Source of the DNA: Ruminiclostridium sufflavum DSM 19573
GTDB lineage: Bacteria; Bacillota; Clostridia; Acetivibrionales; DSM-1351
Length of the DNA stretch: 64,000 nt
Assembly: GCF_003208175.1 (NCBI RefSeq)
Contig: NZ_QKMR01000012.1
Coordinates: 62,001 to 126,000 of the forward strand
Reading direction: 5' to 3'
In this document: one piece after another, positions 54,986 to 63,569 of the stretch
Layout: every line of letters starts with the position of its first letter
How positions within the stretch are numbered: position 1 is the first letter of the stretch
Program-made: the position numbers and the translations under genes
The notes under the pieces: model-generated
Told to the model about the DNA's origin: nothing
Seen by the model: only the letters and a program-made list of their open reading frames with translations
Database searches by the model: none

Positions 54986-56902
54986 ATGAATTTTGGATTT
55001 ATTAGAGTTGCAGCTGCCATACCAAGGCTAAAGGTTGCAAACTGTCAATATAATACTGCTGAAATAATTGAAACTGCCAAGCAAGCTCATTTGCAAGGAG
55101 CGCAGATAGTTGCTTTTCCGGAATTGGCCATAACGTCGTATACCTGCGGTGATCTTTTTTTACAGAGGGCTTTACAAAATGAAGCACTTATCGGATTAAA
55201 AACAATTCTGGAGCAAACCCGTACATTGGAGTGCATTATCATAGCGGGTATGCCGCTTCTTATAAACAGCAGGCTGTATAATTGCGCAGCCGTTATAAAA
55301 GCCGGCATTATTCTTGGCGTGGTTCCAAAGAGCTTTATACCAAATTACAGCGAGTTTTATGAGGCAAGATGGTTTTGCTCGGGAATTGACAAGCAGAATG
55401 AAACAATAAAAATATTGGGTCAGACTGTTCCCTTCGGAACAGATTTGTTATTTGAAGCAGAAAATATAAGCGGCTTATGCTTTGGAATAGAAATATGCGA
55501 GGATCTCTGGACAGCAATACCGCCGAGCAGCTATCAGGCATTAAATGGTGCAACGCTGCTGTTTAACCTGTCTGCCAGTAATGAAATCGTAGGAAAGCAT
55601 GAATACAGGGAAAGCATGATAAGAATGCAGTCCGCCAAATGTGCCGCGGCATATGTATACACCTCGTCGGGAGCCAATGAGTCAACCACTGACCTTGTGT
55701 TCGGAGGACATGCCCTGATATGTGAATATGGCTCGCTTTTGGTTGAATCAGAGAGATTTTCCTTCGGTGAGCAATTGATTGCTTGTGATGTTGATATAGA
55801 GAGAATGGTAAGCGAAAGATTGAAGAATTCTTCTTTTACACAGAGGACAACAGACTGTAAGTTCAGGAAGGTTGCTTTTATTCTGGAGGAGCCTAAGACG
55901 GACAGAATCCAGAGGCATATTGATGCCCATCCGTTTGTACCCTCAGACCTGAGCGTAAGGAATAAGCGATGTAATGAGATATTCAGCATACAGACCTCAG
56001 GACTTGGGAAAAGACTGAAGCATACAGGAATAGAAAAATGTGTAATCGGGATTTCAGGGGGACTTGATTCCACTCTGGCTCTGCTGGTTATTGCAAAGAC
56101 ATATGACAGGCTTGGACTTGACAGAAAAAATATTCATGCCATAACAATGCCGGGCTTTGGTACTTCTGATAATACGCTGAATAATTCACTTGAGCTGATG
56201 AGGCTTATGGAGGTTACAACATATCAGATAGATATAAAAGAAGCATGTATGAAGCATTTTGAGGATATAGGCCATGACCCCTCCGTATATGATGTGACCT
56301 ATGAGAATGTTCAGGCTCGGGAAAGAACACAGATACTTATGGACATTGCAAATAAAATAGGCGGACTTGTTATCGGAACAGGAGACCTTTCTGAGCTTGC
56401 CCTTGGCTGGTGCACCTATAATGGAGACCATATGTCCATGTATGCGGTTAATTCGGGAGTGCCGAAAACACTTGTGAAGTATTTGGTTCAGTGGGCTGCT
56501 GACTACGTATTTCAGGATGAAACCAGCAAGGTGCTTTTAAGTATCCTTGATACTCCCATAAGTCCGGAATTGCTGCCTACTGATGATGCAGGACAAATAA
56601 GGCAGAAAACAGAGGATATTGTGGGACCATATGAGCTGCATGATTTCTTTCTGTATCATTTTGTCAGGTATGGTGCGCAGCCTTCAAAAATATCAGCAAT
56701 GGCAAAGCAGGCTTTTGAAGGGAAATACTCCGGCGAAGCTGTCGAAAGCTGGCTGAAAGCATTTCTAAGGAGATTCTTCAGCCAGCAGTTTAAGCGTTCG
56801 TGCTTGCCTGACGGGCCAAAGGTCGGCTCTATAAGCCTTTCGCCCAGAGGAGACTGGAGAATGCCAAGTGACGGAGATGTAAGCGCATGGCTCAATATCT
56901 GA
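54986..56902 (+). CDS. nadE: Glutamine-dependent NAD+ synthetase
   Basis: 638 residues, the two-domain form. The N-terminal nitrilase-type glutaminase (about 5-290) has Cys171 in EICEDLW. The C-terminal synthetase has the ATP loop GISGGLDSTLALLV (from 355) and GTGDLSELALGWCTYNGDH. It amidates nicotinate adenine dinucleotide with ammonia taken from glutamine, the final step of NAD synthesis. The length is normal. AGGTGA precedes the ATG. Confidence 0.95.
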   Translation: MNFGFIRVAAAIPRLKVANCQYNTAEIIETAKQAHLQGAQIVAFPELAITSYTCGDLFLQRALQNEALIGLKTILEQTRTLECIIIAGMPLLINSRLYNCAAVIKAGIILGVVPKSFIPNYSEFYEARWFCSGIDKQNETIKILGQTVPFGTDLLFEAENISGLCFGIEICEDLWTAIPPSSYQALNGATLLFNLSASNEIVGKHEYRESMIRMQSAKCAAAYVYTSSGANESTTDLVFGGHALICEYGSLLVESERFSFGEQLIACDVDIERMVSERLKNSSFTQRTTDCKFRKVAFILEEPKTDRIQRHIDAHPFVPSDLSVRNKRCNEIFSIQTSGLGKRLKHTGIEKCVIGISGGLDSTLALLVIAKTYDRLGLDRKNIHAITMPGFGTSDNTLNNSLELMRLMEVTTYQIDIKEACMKHFEDIGHDPSVYDVTYENVQARERTQILMDIANKIGGLVIGTGDLSELALGWCTYNGDHMSMYAVNSGVPKTLVKYLVQWAADYVFQDETSKVLLSILDTPISPELLPTDDAGQIRQKTEDIVGPYELHDFFLYHFVRYGAQPSKISAMAKQAFEGKYSGEAVESWLKAFLRRFFSQQFKRSCLPDGPKVGSISLSPRGDWRMPSDGDVSAWLNI

Positions 56903-57030
56903 AAATTTGTACTGAAACTGGGTGTGGAGTTTAGCCTGTAGGAAATAAGATGCAGTTGCAGTAATAGCTGGCGTACTGCCAGATTGCTTTACTATAAATT
57001 ATATGCCCAAACCGGGCTTGGAGGTTAATA

Positions 57031-57129
57031 ATGCATAAAAAATGGGTTAAATATGTGGCAATTATATTGGCTGTGGTACTTATAGGAACAACACTGGGGT
57101 CGGTTGGACTCTCGCTGTTTTGGAACTGA
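57031..57129 (+). CDS. Very small single-pass membrane protein
   Basis: 32 codons. GGAGG (57020-57024) is ideally spaced before the ATG. The peptide starts with a basic patch (MHKKWVKYVA) and continues as one hydrophobic helix (IILAVVLIGTTLGSVGLSLF) ending WN. This looks like a genuine small membrane protein of the DUF4044-like kind; the resemblance is only in general character. It lies just before repeat copy D. Confidence 0.65.
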   Translation: MHKKWVKYVAIILAVVLIGTTLGSVGLSLFWN

Positions 57130-57148
57130 CCGGAGCTTGTTTTTTGAG

Positions 57149-57204
57149 AGGCTTTAGCCTAAACCCAAACTATAGTACGATTGATTGAGAAGATGTAATT
57201 GACT
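57149..57204 (+). repeat. Repeat copy D (partial)
   Basis: AGGCTTTAGCCTAAACCCAA followed by ACTATA matches the internal block of copy B, and TGTAATTGACTT matches the right end. The left end is missing or too decayed to see. Confidence 0.7.
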
Positions 57205-57322
57205 TTTATAAGTTTTGTTCTAAAAATAAGTTTTTGATTGCAGTAAAATTAGTTATTTTTACCCATTTAACGTATAGCATTTTTATATTAAAATAAATGT
57301 GTATAATTATGTTACCTTCATC

Positions 57323-57440
57323 AAGTCAATTGCGGTTATCCCAACGATTGATTTTGTGAAAGTATTTTGTAGGCTTTGCCTCCAACCCAAACTAATAAAT
57401 TAAGCAATACTGTCGGTTTAAGCCGGTGGTAATTTGACTC
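57323..57440 (+). repeat. Repeat copy E, abutting cdaA
   Basis: AAGTCAATTGCGGTT (left end as in copy B), TAGGCTTTGCCTCCAACCCA (internal block) and AGCCGGTGGTAATTTGACT (right end). The right end lies directly on the first possible start codon of cdaA, so it may shape that gene's leader. Confidence 0.75.
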
Positions 57441-57460
57441 AGAGCAAGGGTGTGAATTAT

Positions 57461-58339
57461 TTGTTTGACACGCTGATACAGAATTTTCAAAATATAATAA
57501 ATTTTATATCTATATATATTCCTATTAATGATCCTCTTGAAATGTTGAAATCATTCATTGATATAAGCATTGTTTCTTATATTATTTTTAAGTTAATACA
57601 GCTTGGAAAAGAAACAAGGGCATGGCAATTGGTTAAAGGCATAGTTGTTATATTTGTTATTGCAATGCTCAGTGAATGGCTGCAGCTCAGGACGCTGGCT
57701 TTTATACTGAATAAAACCATTGAACTGGCAGGTTTCGCGGTTGTTGTTTTGTTTCAGCCTGAGTTAAGAAGAGGGCTGGAGCAGTTGGGAAGAAGCAGCA
57801 ATATAAGAGACCTTTTTAATTTTGATGAAAACGATGATGTCATAAATACAACATATACCATCGAAGAGATTGTCAGAGCCGCCACAGAGCTGTCTAAGAC
57901 AAAAACAGGCGCGCTTATAGTTGTTGAGCGGGAAACAAAGCTGGGAGAGATTATAAATACCGGTACAACTCTGGATTCAAGTATAAGTGCCGAATTGATA
58001 ATTAATATTTTCACACCGAATACGCCTCTTCACGACGGAGCCTTAATAGTAAGGGATAATAAGCTTAAATCAGCTGCCTGTTTTTTGCCTCTCACCGACA
58101 ATCCTAATCTGAGCAAAGAGCTTGGTACAAGGCACAGAGCTGCTTTGGGAATTACAGAGGTATCAGATTGCATTTCTGTTGTAGTATCCGAGGAAACAGG
58201 GAAAATATCCTATGCTCTTAACGGAGGCTTATCAAGAAATCTTACACCGGATACCTTGAGAAAAGCCTTGAACAAAAATTTATTGGAGAAGAAATCTGTA
58301 AATAAGAAGTTATCTCTTTGGAAGGGGAAATCAAAGTGA
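57461..58339 (+). CDS. cdaA: Diadenylate cyclase CdaA
   Basis: Makes c-di-AMP from two ATP at the membrane. I favour the TTG at 57461 (292 residues) because AAGGGTG lies eight bases upstream. Starts at 57434 (TTG, inside repeat E) and 57452 (GTG) are possible. About three N-terminal membrane segments precede the DAC domain, which has HDGA at 191-194 (LHDGALIV) and RHR at 224-226 (GTRHRAALG). It overlaps the cdaR start by four bases. Together with cdaR and glmM this is the conserved Firmicutes c-di-AMP/cell-wall cluster. Confidence 0.95.
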   Translation: MFDTLIQNFQNIINFISIYIPINDPLEMLKSFIDISIVSYIIFKLIQLGKETRAWQLVKGIVVIFVIAMLSEWLQLRTLAFILNKTIELAGFAVVVLFQPELRRGLEQLGRSSNIRDLFNFDENDDVINTTYTIEEIVRAATELSKTKTGALIVVERETKLGEIINTGTTLDSSISAELIINIFTPNTPLHDGALIVRDNKLKSAACFLPLTDNPNLSKELGTRHRAALGITEVSDCISVVVSEETGKISYALNGGLSRNLTPDTLRKALNKNLLEKKSVNKKLSLWKGKSK

Positions 58340-59550
58340 AGGAATACTTGAAAAAGGATTTGACATACAAAATACTTTCAATAGTCTTTGCAGTATTGCT
58401 TTGGTTTGCTGTAAATCCTGTTAAGACGGGTTATTATACAGTCCCTATAAATGTAATAAACGAGGAAAGTCTTAAAACATATGGACTGGTCTTAAATACC
58501 AATACTTTTTCAAAATATGCAACAGTTATGGTGCGTGAAAGAGCAGATATACTGGATGCCATTAAGGATGAAGACTTTGAGGTGACTCTTGATTTATCAA
58601 AGGTAAAAACTGTTGAGGACAGAGTCGTCGCCTTAAATGCTCCTGTTTATATGGGAAGAGAAAATCTCAGTGAAAACAGCATTGATATAAAGGTTAAAAC
58701 GGTGGAGCTGGATTTAGGAAAGATAGAAGAGAACCCGTTTGTTGTTCAGGTCGAGACAAGCGGTGAATTGGCGAGCGGATATGAAATTATATCCAAAAAG
58801 GCAGATCCTGATACGGTAAAAATCGAAGCCTTGGATTCTGTCATTGCAAATGTGGGTTCAGTAAAGACGTATATAGATATTTCAGGATTAGACCGGGATT
58901 TGCAAATTCAGAAAAAGTGCAGGGTATATAATAAAAATGGTGAGGAAATGCCCGAGTTAAGCAAAGACCTTAGTGTTACTGTAAGCATTGAAATCGGAAA
59001 AAGAGTGCCGGTTGTACCTATTACGGAAGGCGAACCAAATAAGGACTTTGTGGAAGGAACAAGCACAGTAAATCCTGAAAGCATATTATTAACCGAAATA
59101 GATGGAAAAGCAGACACCTTATCACAAGTAAATGAGGTATCTACTGTTCCCATAAGCTTGGAAAATGCAACTCAGACCTTTACAAAACAGGCTCTCTTGC
59201 AAGTGCCTGACGGAGTAAAGCTTGTAGGGTCCTCCCGTGAGGTAAGCGTTACGGTAGAAATAATACCACTGGTAGAGCAGTCTTTGTTGATTCCTTCAAA
59301 AAATATTACTATAATAGGAAAGGCAGATGACAGCTCTTTGAATTATGAGCTTGCAGAGTCTGTCACCGTTAAACTAAAAGGCAAGACTGAGGATTTAAGT
59401 AAGGTCAAGGTTACTGACTTGATTCCAAGTATTGATGTTGAAGGTTTGGAAGAAGGCACGCATGATGTTGCACTTGCGGTAATATTGCCAAACGGCGTCA
59501 CTCAGGTGGAAAAGGTGTCAGTTTCGGTTAAAATATCAAAGGCGGAATAA
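58336..59550 (+). CDS. cdaR: YbbR-domain protein CdaR, regulator of CdaA
   Basis: 404 residues from the GTG at 58336, which overlaps the cdaA stop (GTGA) and has AAGGGG upstream. One N-terminal membrane helix (about 10-28) is followed by extracytoplasmic YbbR repeats of about 80 residues each (for example TGYYTVPINVINEESLKTYG and RVPVVPITEGEPNKDF). CdaR binds CdaA and modulates c-di-AMP synthesis in Bacillus and Listeria. Confidence 0.92.
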   Translation: MKEYLKKDLTYKILSIVFAVLLWFAVNPVKTGYYTVPINVINEESLKTYGLVLNTNTFSKYATVMVRERADILDAIKDEDFEVTLDLSKVKTVEDRVVALNAPVYMGRENLSENSIDIKVKTVELDLGKIEENPFVVQVETSGELASGYEIISKKADPDTVKIEALDSVIANVGSVKTYIDISGLDRDLQIQKKCRVYNKNGEEMPELSKDLSVTVSIEIGKRVPVVPITEGEPNKDFVEGTSTVNPESILLTEIDGKADTLSQVNEVSTVPISLENATQTFTKQALLQVPDGVKLVGSSREVSVTVEIIPLVEQSLLIPSKNITIIGKADDSSLNYELAESVTVKLKGKTEDLSKVKVTDLIPSIDVEGLEEGTHDVALAVILPNGVTQVEKVSVSVKISKAE

Positions 59551-61137
59551 ATGAAGCTTCTATTATCAAATATAATAACAGGTCTGGATGACGGACAAAA
59601 AGAGTTAGAAAAGCTGGCTGTACAAAAGCTTAAAATAAAACTCAACAATATAAAAAATTTAAAAATAGTAAAGCAATCAGTGGATGCCAGAAAAAAGCCT
59701 GGCATTCGTTTTGTTTATTCTATTTCCTGTGAAATAAATGATGGTATCCATATATCCGATAATCCAGACATAAGAATTTTAAAGCATGTGGAGGAAGAAC
59801 CCTTAAACCCCGGTGACAGGCAGATAACAGGCAGACCTCTTATAATCGGCACAGGTCCGTCGGGCATTTTTTGCGGGCTGATTCTGGCACAGAATGGCTA
59901 TAAGCCTGTTATAATAGATAGAGGCAGCAAGGTAGAAGAGAGAACGAGGAAGGTTGAGCATTACTGGAAATGCGGAGAGCTGGATATCAATACAAATGTT
60001 CAGTTCGGTGAGGGCGGAGCGGGAACCTTTTCCGACGGCAAGCTTACCACCAGAATAAATGACTCAAGGTGTGACAAGGTTTTACAGGAATATCACAGGT
60101 TCGGTGCGCCAGATGAAATTTTGTACAGGTCAAAGCCTCATATCGGAACAGATATTCTCAAAAGAGTTGTTGCAAATATGAGAATGGAGATTGAGAGGCT
60201 TGGCGGAACTGTTCTGTTTGATACAAAGGCGATTGATATTAATATAAGTGACGGAAAGCTTTGCGGGGTTTTGACCGACACGCATTCAAATATTGACACA
60301 AACGTAGTTGTGGCAGCTATTGGACATAGTGCCAGAGATACCTTTGAAATGCTGTACAACAGAGGAGTACCCTTTCAGCAAAAGCCCTTTTCCATCGGTG
60401 TAAGGATTGAGCATCCTCAAAGCCTTATTAATACTGCACAGTATGGGGAAGCCAGCGGGCATCCTGCACTTGGAGCCGCGGATTATCAGCTGTTTCACAA
60501 GCAGAGCAATCGTACCGCATACTCGTTTTGTATGTGTCCCGGCGGCTTGGTTGTAGCGTCTGCCTCTGAGCAAAATTCAATAGTTACTAATGGTATGAGT
60601 GAATACAAAAGAGACAGGGAAAATGCAAACAGTGCTCTTGTAGTTTCTGTAGGCCCGTCTGATTTTGGCACTTCACATCCTCTGGCAGGTATTGAATTCC
60701 AGAGGATATGGGAAAGATTGGCCTATAAGGCGGGCGGAAGCAGTAACCATGCTCCTGTGCAAAGGCTTGAGGACTTTATGGATAACAGGGCCGGAGGGCT
60801 TGGCAGCGTGAAACCCGGCTACACAGGGAAGACCCGGTGTGCAGATATCAATGAATGCCTGCCTAAATATGTAACGGACAGTATGAAGGAGGCTATGGCA
60901 TATTTTGATAAAAGGATTAAAGGCTTTGGAATGAAGGATGCGCTGCTGACGGGGGTAGAAACCAGAACCTCATCACCGGTGAGAATTCCAAGAAACGATA
61001 CCTTTGAGTGCATAGGAATGGCAGGCCTTTATCCTGCCGGAGAGGGTGCCGGATATGCCGGAGGAATAGTGAGTGCGGCAGTGGACGGTATAAAAATAGC
61101 ACAGCAGATTATTAAAACATATGCTGTGCCAAGGTAA
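59551..61137 (+). CDS. FAD-dependent oxidoreductase of the COG2509 type
   Basis: 528 residues, beginning at the base after the cdaR stop. An N-terminal domain of about 100 residues precedes the FAD-binding loop GRPLIIGTGPSGIFCGLILA, and a further FAD-contacting region is QFGEGGAGTFSDGKL. The C-terminal FAD-closing motif is AGLYPAGEGAGYAGGI. The substrate is unknown. Members often lie near glmM in Clostridia, but a role in c-di-AMP or amino-sugar metabolism is not shown. Operon position suggests co-expression with cdaAR and glmM. Confidence 0.85.
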   Translation: MKLLLSNIITGLDDGQKELEKLAVQKLKIKLNNIKNLKIVKQSVDARKKPGIRFVYSISCEINDGIHISDNPDIRILKHVEEEPLNPGDRQITGRPLIIGTGPSGIFCGLILAQNGYKPVIIDRGSKVEERTRKVEHYWKCGELDINTNVQFGEGGAGTFSDGKLTTRINDSRCDKVLQEYHRFGAPDEILYRSKPHIGTDILKRVVANMRMEIERLGGTVLFDTKAIDINISDGKLCGVLTDTHSNIDTNVVVAAIGHSARDTFEMLYNRGVPFQQKPFSIGVRIEHPQSLINTAQYGEASGHPALGAADYQLFHKQSNRTAYSFCMCPGGLVVASASEQNSIVTNGMSEYKRDRENANSALVVSVGPSDFGTSHPLAGIEFQRIWERLAYKAGGSSNHAPVQRLEDFMDNRAGGLGSVKPGYTGKTRCADINECLPKYVTDSMKEAMAYFDKRIKGFGMKDALLTGVETRTSSPVRIPRNDTFECIGMAGLYPAGEGAGYAGGIVSAAVDGIKIAQQIIKTYAVPR

Positions 61138-61240
61138 TCAACTGCTTTGCCGGAATATATTACAGCTGCGGCAGTTGATGGAAAGCATCGGGTAGATAAA
61201 TTTATATTTTATTGCCGGAGAACGGCGGAGGTTAATTTAT

Positions 61241-62590
61241 ATGGGGAAATTATTTGGAACTGATGGTGTCAGAGGAGTTGCGAATCTGGAGCTGACTCCG
61301 GAGCTTGCTTATAAGCTTGGGCAGGCAGGTGCGTATGTGCTTACCGGAGAAACCAAGCATACACCAAAGATATTGGTAGGAATGGATACGAGAATATCCG
61401 GAGATATGCTCGAAGCCGCATTGATATCCGGGATATGCTCTGTGGGTGCAAAGGCTGTCAGTCTAGGGGTTATTCCTACTCCTGCTATTGCATATCTGAC
61501 AAGGCTTTATGATGCTGATGCAGGTGTGGTTATATCAGCTTCTCACAATTCTTTTGAGTTCAACGGAATAAAGTTTTTTAATGCAAACGGGTATAAGCTG
61601 TCTGATGCAATTGAAGATAAAATTGAGGAAATCATTTTAAACGGCGGCGAGGAATTGCCAAGGCCAACCGGACATAATGTAGGGTTTAAGGAGTATAAGG
61701 AATCTGCCGTTGAGGATTATGTCAATTTTGCAAAAAGTACTATTTCAGGTGACTTAGAAGGGCTAAAGGTTGCGATAGACTGCGCAAACGGTGCCTCCTT
61801 TCAAACTGCGCCAATGGCGCTGCTTGATTTGAATGCGAAGGTACACGTAATCAGCAATGAACCTGACGGGACAAATATAAACAGCAAGTGCGGTTCAACA
61901 CATATGCAGCAGCTTCAGGCATATGTTAAGGAAACGGGAACTGATGCGGGTCTTGCTTTCGACGGAGATGCAGACAGGGTATTGGCTGTTGACGAGAACG
62001 GAAATATAATTGACGGCGATCAGATACTGGCGATAATAGGCTTGCACCTTAAATCAAAAGGGATGCTGCCTCATAATACAATAGTGGCTACGGTAATGAG
62101 CAATATGGGGCTTGACATAATGGCTAAAAGCAGCGGCTTGATAATTGAAAAGACAAAAGTAGGAGACAGGTATGTGCTTGAGGAAATGCTGAATAAGGGC
62201 TATATGCTGGGTGGAGAGCAGTCGGGCCATGTGATTTTCCTTGAGCATAATACTACCGGTGACGGACTTGTAACCGGCATCCAGCTTTTAAAGGTGTTAA
62301 AGGATTCTGGAAGGAAGCTTTCTGAGCTTGCAGCTGTCGTTCAGGTCTTGCCTCAGATTCTGATAAATGCAAAGGTATCCAATGATAAGAAAAACAATTA
62401 TCTGGAGGATGAGGTTATAAAGAAAATGTGCAAGGAGCTTGAGGATGAATTTAACGGTGAAGGAAGAGTGCTGATAAGGCCTTCGGGAACTGAGCCCTTG
62501 GTCAGAGTAATGATTGAGGGTAAGGATAAGGAGGTCATAACAAGACGTGCAAAAGAGCTTGTAAGGGTTATTGAAGGCAGACTGGCATAA
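61241..62590 (+). CDS. glmM: Phosphoglucosamine mutase
   Basis: Interconverts glucosamine-6-phosphate and glucosamine-1-phosphate for UDP-GlcNAc and peptidoglycan. 449 residues. Catalytic phosphoserine Ser101 in [14 protein letters not shown], metal loop AFDGDADRV, sugar loop GGEQSGHV and phosphate loop [19 protein letters not shown] precedes the ATG. It is the fourth gene of the cdaA cluster. In Bacillus and Lactococcus, GlmM also binds and inhibits CdaA. Confidence 0.96.
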   Translation: MGKLFGTDGVRGVANLELTPELAYKLGQAGAYVLTGETKHTPKILVGMDTRISGDMLEAALISGICSVGAKAVSLGVIPTPAIAYLTRLYDADAGVVISASHNSFEFNGIKFFNANGYKLSDAIEDKIEEIILNGGEELPRPTGHNVGFKEYKESAVEDYVNFAKSTISGDLEGLKVAIDCANGASFQTAPMALLDLNAKVHVISNEPDGTNINSKCGSTHMQQLQAYVKETGTDAGLAFDGDADRVLAVDENGNIIDGDQILAIIGLHLKSKGMLPHNTIVATVMSNMGLDIMAKSSGLIIEKTKVGDRYVLEEMLNKGYMLGGEQSGHVIFLEHNTTGDGLVTGIQLLKVLKDSGRKLSELAAVVQVLPQILINAKVSNDKKNNYLEDEVIKKMCKELEDEFNGEGRVLIRPSGTEPLVRVMIEGKDKEVITRRAKELVRVIEGRLA

Positions 62591-62655
62591 GGGAGCCGGA
62601 TGAATAATATAAATGTTAGTGTGATTTGTAAATTCCTATTTAAACTATATAATTC

Positions 62656-62772
62656 AGCTTTCCCGGTTGAAAGTCACAGGCTGTCCAAGCTTACCGGCGG
62701 AAAGCTCGGGGATATTGAAGGGATTCGCTGGAAACCACCGGTTGGTGGGGCTGAGAACCAATAGATTTTTTT
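62656..62772 (+). other. Structured RNA candidate / terminator region between glmM and glmS
   Basis: AGCTTTCCCGGT and ACCGGCGGAAAGCT form a 12-bp stem with a two-base bulge over a 25-base loop. A second hairpin CCACC-GGTT-GGTGG (62735-62748) follows, then a run of seven T residues (62766-62772). The last part may be the glmM terminator. The elaborate first part is more than a terminator needs. I could not match it to a riboswitch class I know. Confidence 0.55.
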
Positions 62773-62816
62773 GAGGGGAAGTTGAGCTATATAATTTTAA
62801 AATATTATTCGTTTTG

Positions 62817-62846
62817 TTGACAAATCCGGTGCAATTAACGTATTAT
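62817..62846 (+). promoter_or_regulatory. Probable glmS promoter
   Basis: TTGACA (62817-62822), an 18-base spacer and TATTAT (62841-62846), about 85 bases before the ribozyme cleavage site. Confidence 0.65.
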
Positions 62847-62930
62847 AAAGTAAACAGAAAGAGTGGCAGGGAAAAAAGAATTGCAGGGAGGTGGGAAAAA
62901 CAGGGTTATAGTATAAATAAAAAGCGCCAG

Positions 62931-63087
62931 GACAGATATTTTATCTGTTGACGAGGAGAAGGAAGCGGCACTCAAAAAGATGTGCCGTATCGAAGTATTC
63001 GGCGGATACCTTCCGGTTGTTACAATCGTAAGAGACGAAGCAAAAACTGCAGGCAACTGCAAAACAAAACAGTCTCATGTAACTGAT
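62931..63087 (+). ncRNA. glmS ribozyme-riboswitch
   Basis: The conserved core AGCGCCAGGAC is at 62933-62943, with P1/P2 closing TTGACGAGGAG, the P3 region ATCGAAGTATTCGGCGGATACC and P4-type AACTGCAGGCAACTGC. Cleavage is expected between A62933 and G62934. With glucosamine-6-phosphate the RNA cuts itself and the glmS message is destabilised. The coding region starts unusually far downstream, about 480 bases after the core. Confidence 0.93.
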
Positions 63088-63569
63088 CCTGTAGCATATC
63101 TTTTTCATCTATCAAGATTAACAATTCCAAAGAAAAAATATACTTTAGCAGTACAGAATTTTGGTCTCAAAACCAGACTATCTGCTGATATCATAAGGTT
63201 TTTAGCAGATTGCTCGGGAAAGTTAATCTACCGGTTTTAAATATTTTTACAAAGCTTATAAATCATATATTATTATTTCAAGGGCGAGTTATGCCGTTTT
63301 TTATTAAAAATGCTTATAATAATATCAGCGAATATATCTATTGCTTTTTAGGCGAATTATGCTTTTAGGCTGTTTGTTTCATGCAGTTCAGGCCATGAAT
63401 CGTAAAAAGAAGGCTGTTTTTATTAAAAAAGCAATGCGGAGAATCAGCGTTTAAGTATGTCTGCGCGTATGGAAAGCTGCCTTGAGTACCGGATTCATGC
63501 AGGGACATTTATAAGTTTTGTGTCTGGTATTAAATTTAAAAAGTAAATTATAAAGGAGAATAAATAGTT
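63088..63569 (+). other. Long spacer between the ribozyme and glmS
   Basis: An open frame of 86 codons (62980-63240) begins inside the ribozyme without a ribosome binding site. Its second half looks somewhat coding-like but is not recognised. From about 63280 two imperfect direct-repeat units follow: GGCGAGTTATGCCG near 63282 against GGCGAATTATGC near 63350, and a TTTTTATTAAAAA...ATCAGCG pair near 63298 and 63419. No promoter or further RNA motif is evident. Confidence 0.5.

Noticed and set aside
62700-62765. Possible TPP or ZTP riboswitch because of CTGAGA and GGAAACCACC
   Set aside because: The remaining conserved parts (the CUGAUC/GGAUAA-type segment of TPP, the CCGCCUGGGC-type end of ZTP) are absent.
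62980-63240. 86-codon open frame overlapping the glmS ribozyme
   Set aside because: Its start lies inside conserved ribozyme helices and has no ribosome binding site; I keep it only as a remark on the spacer.
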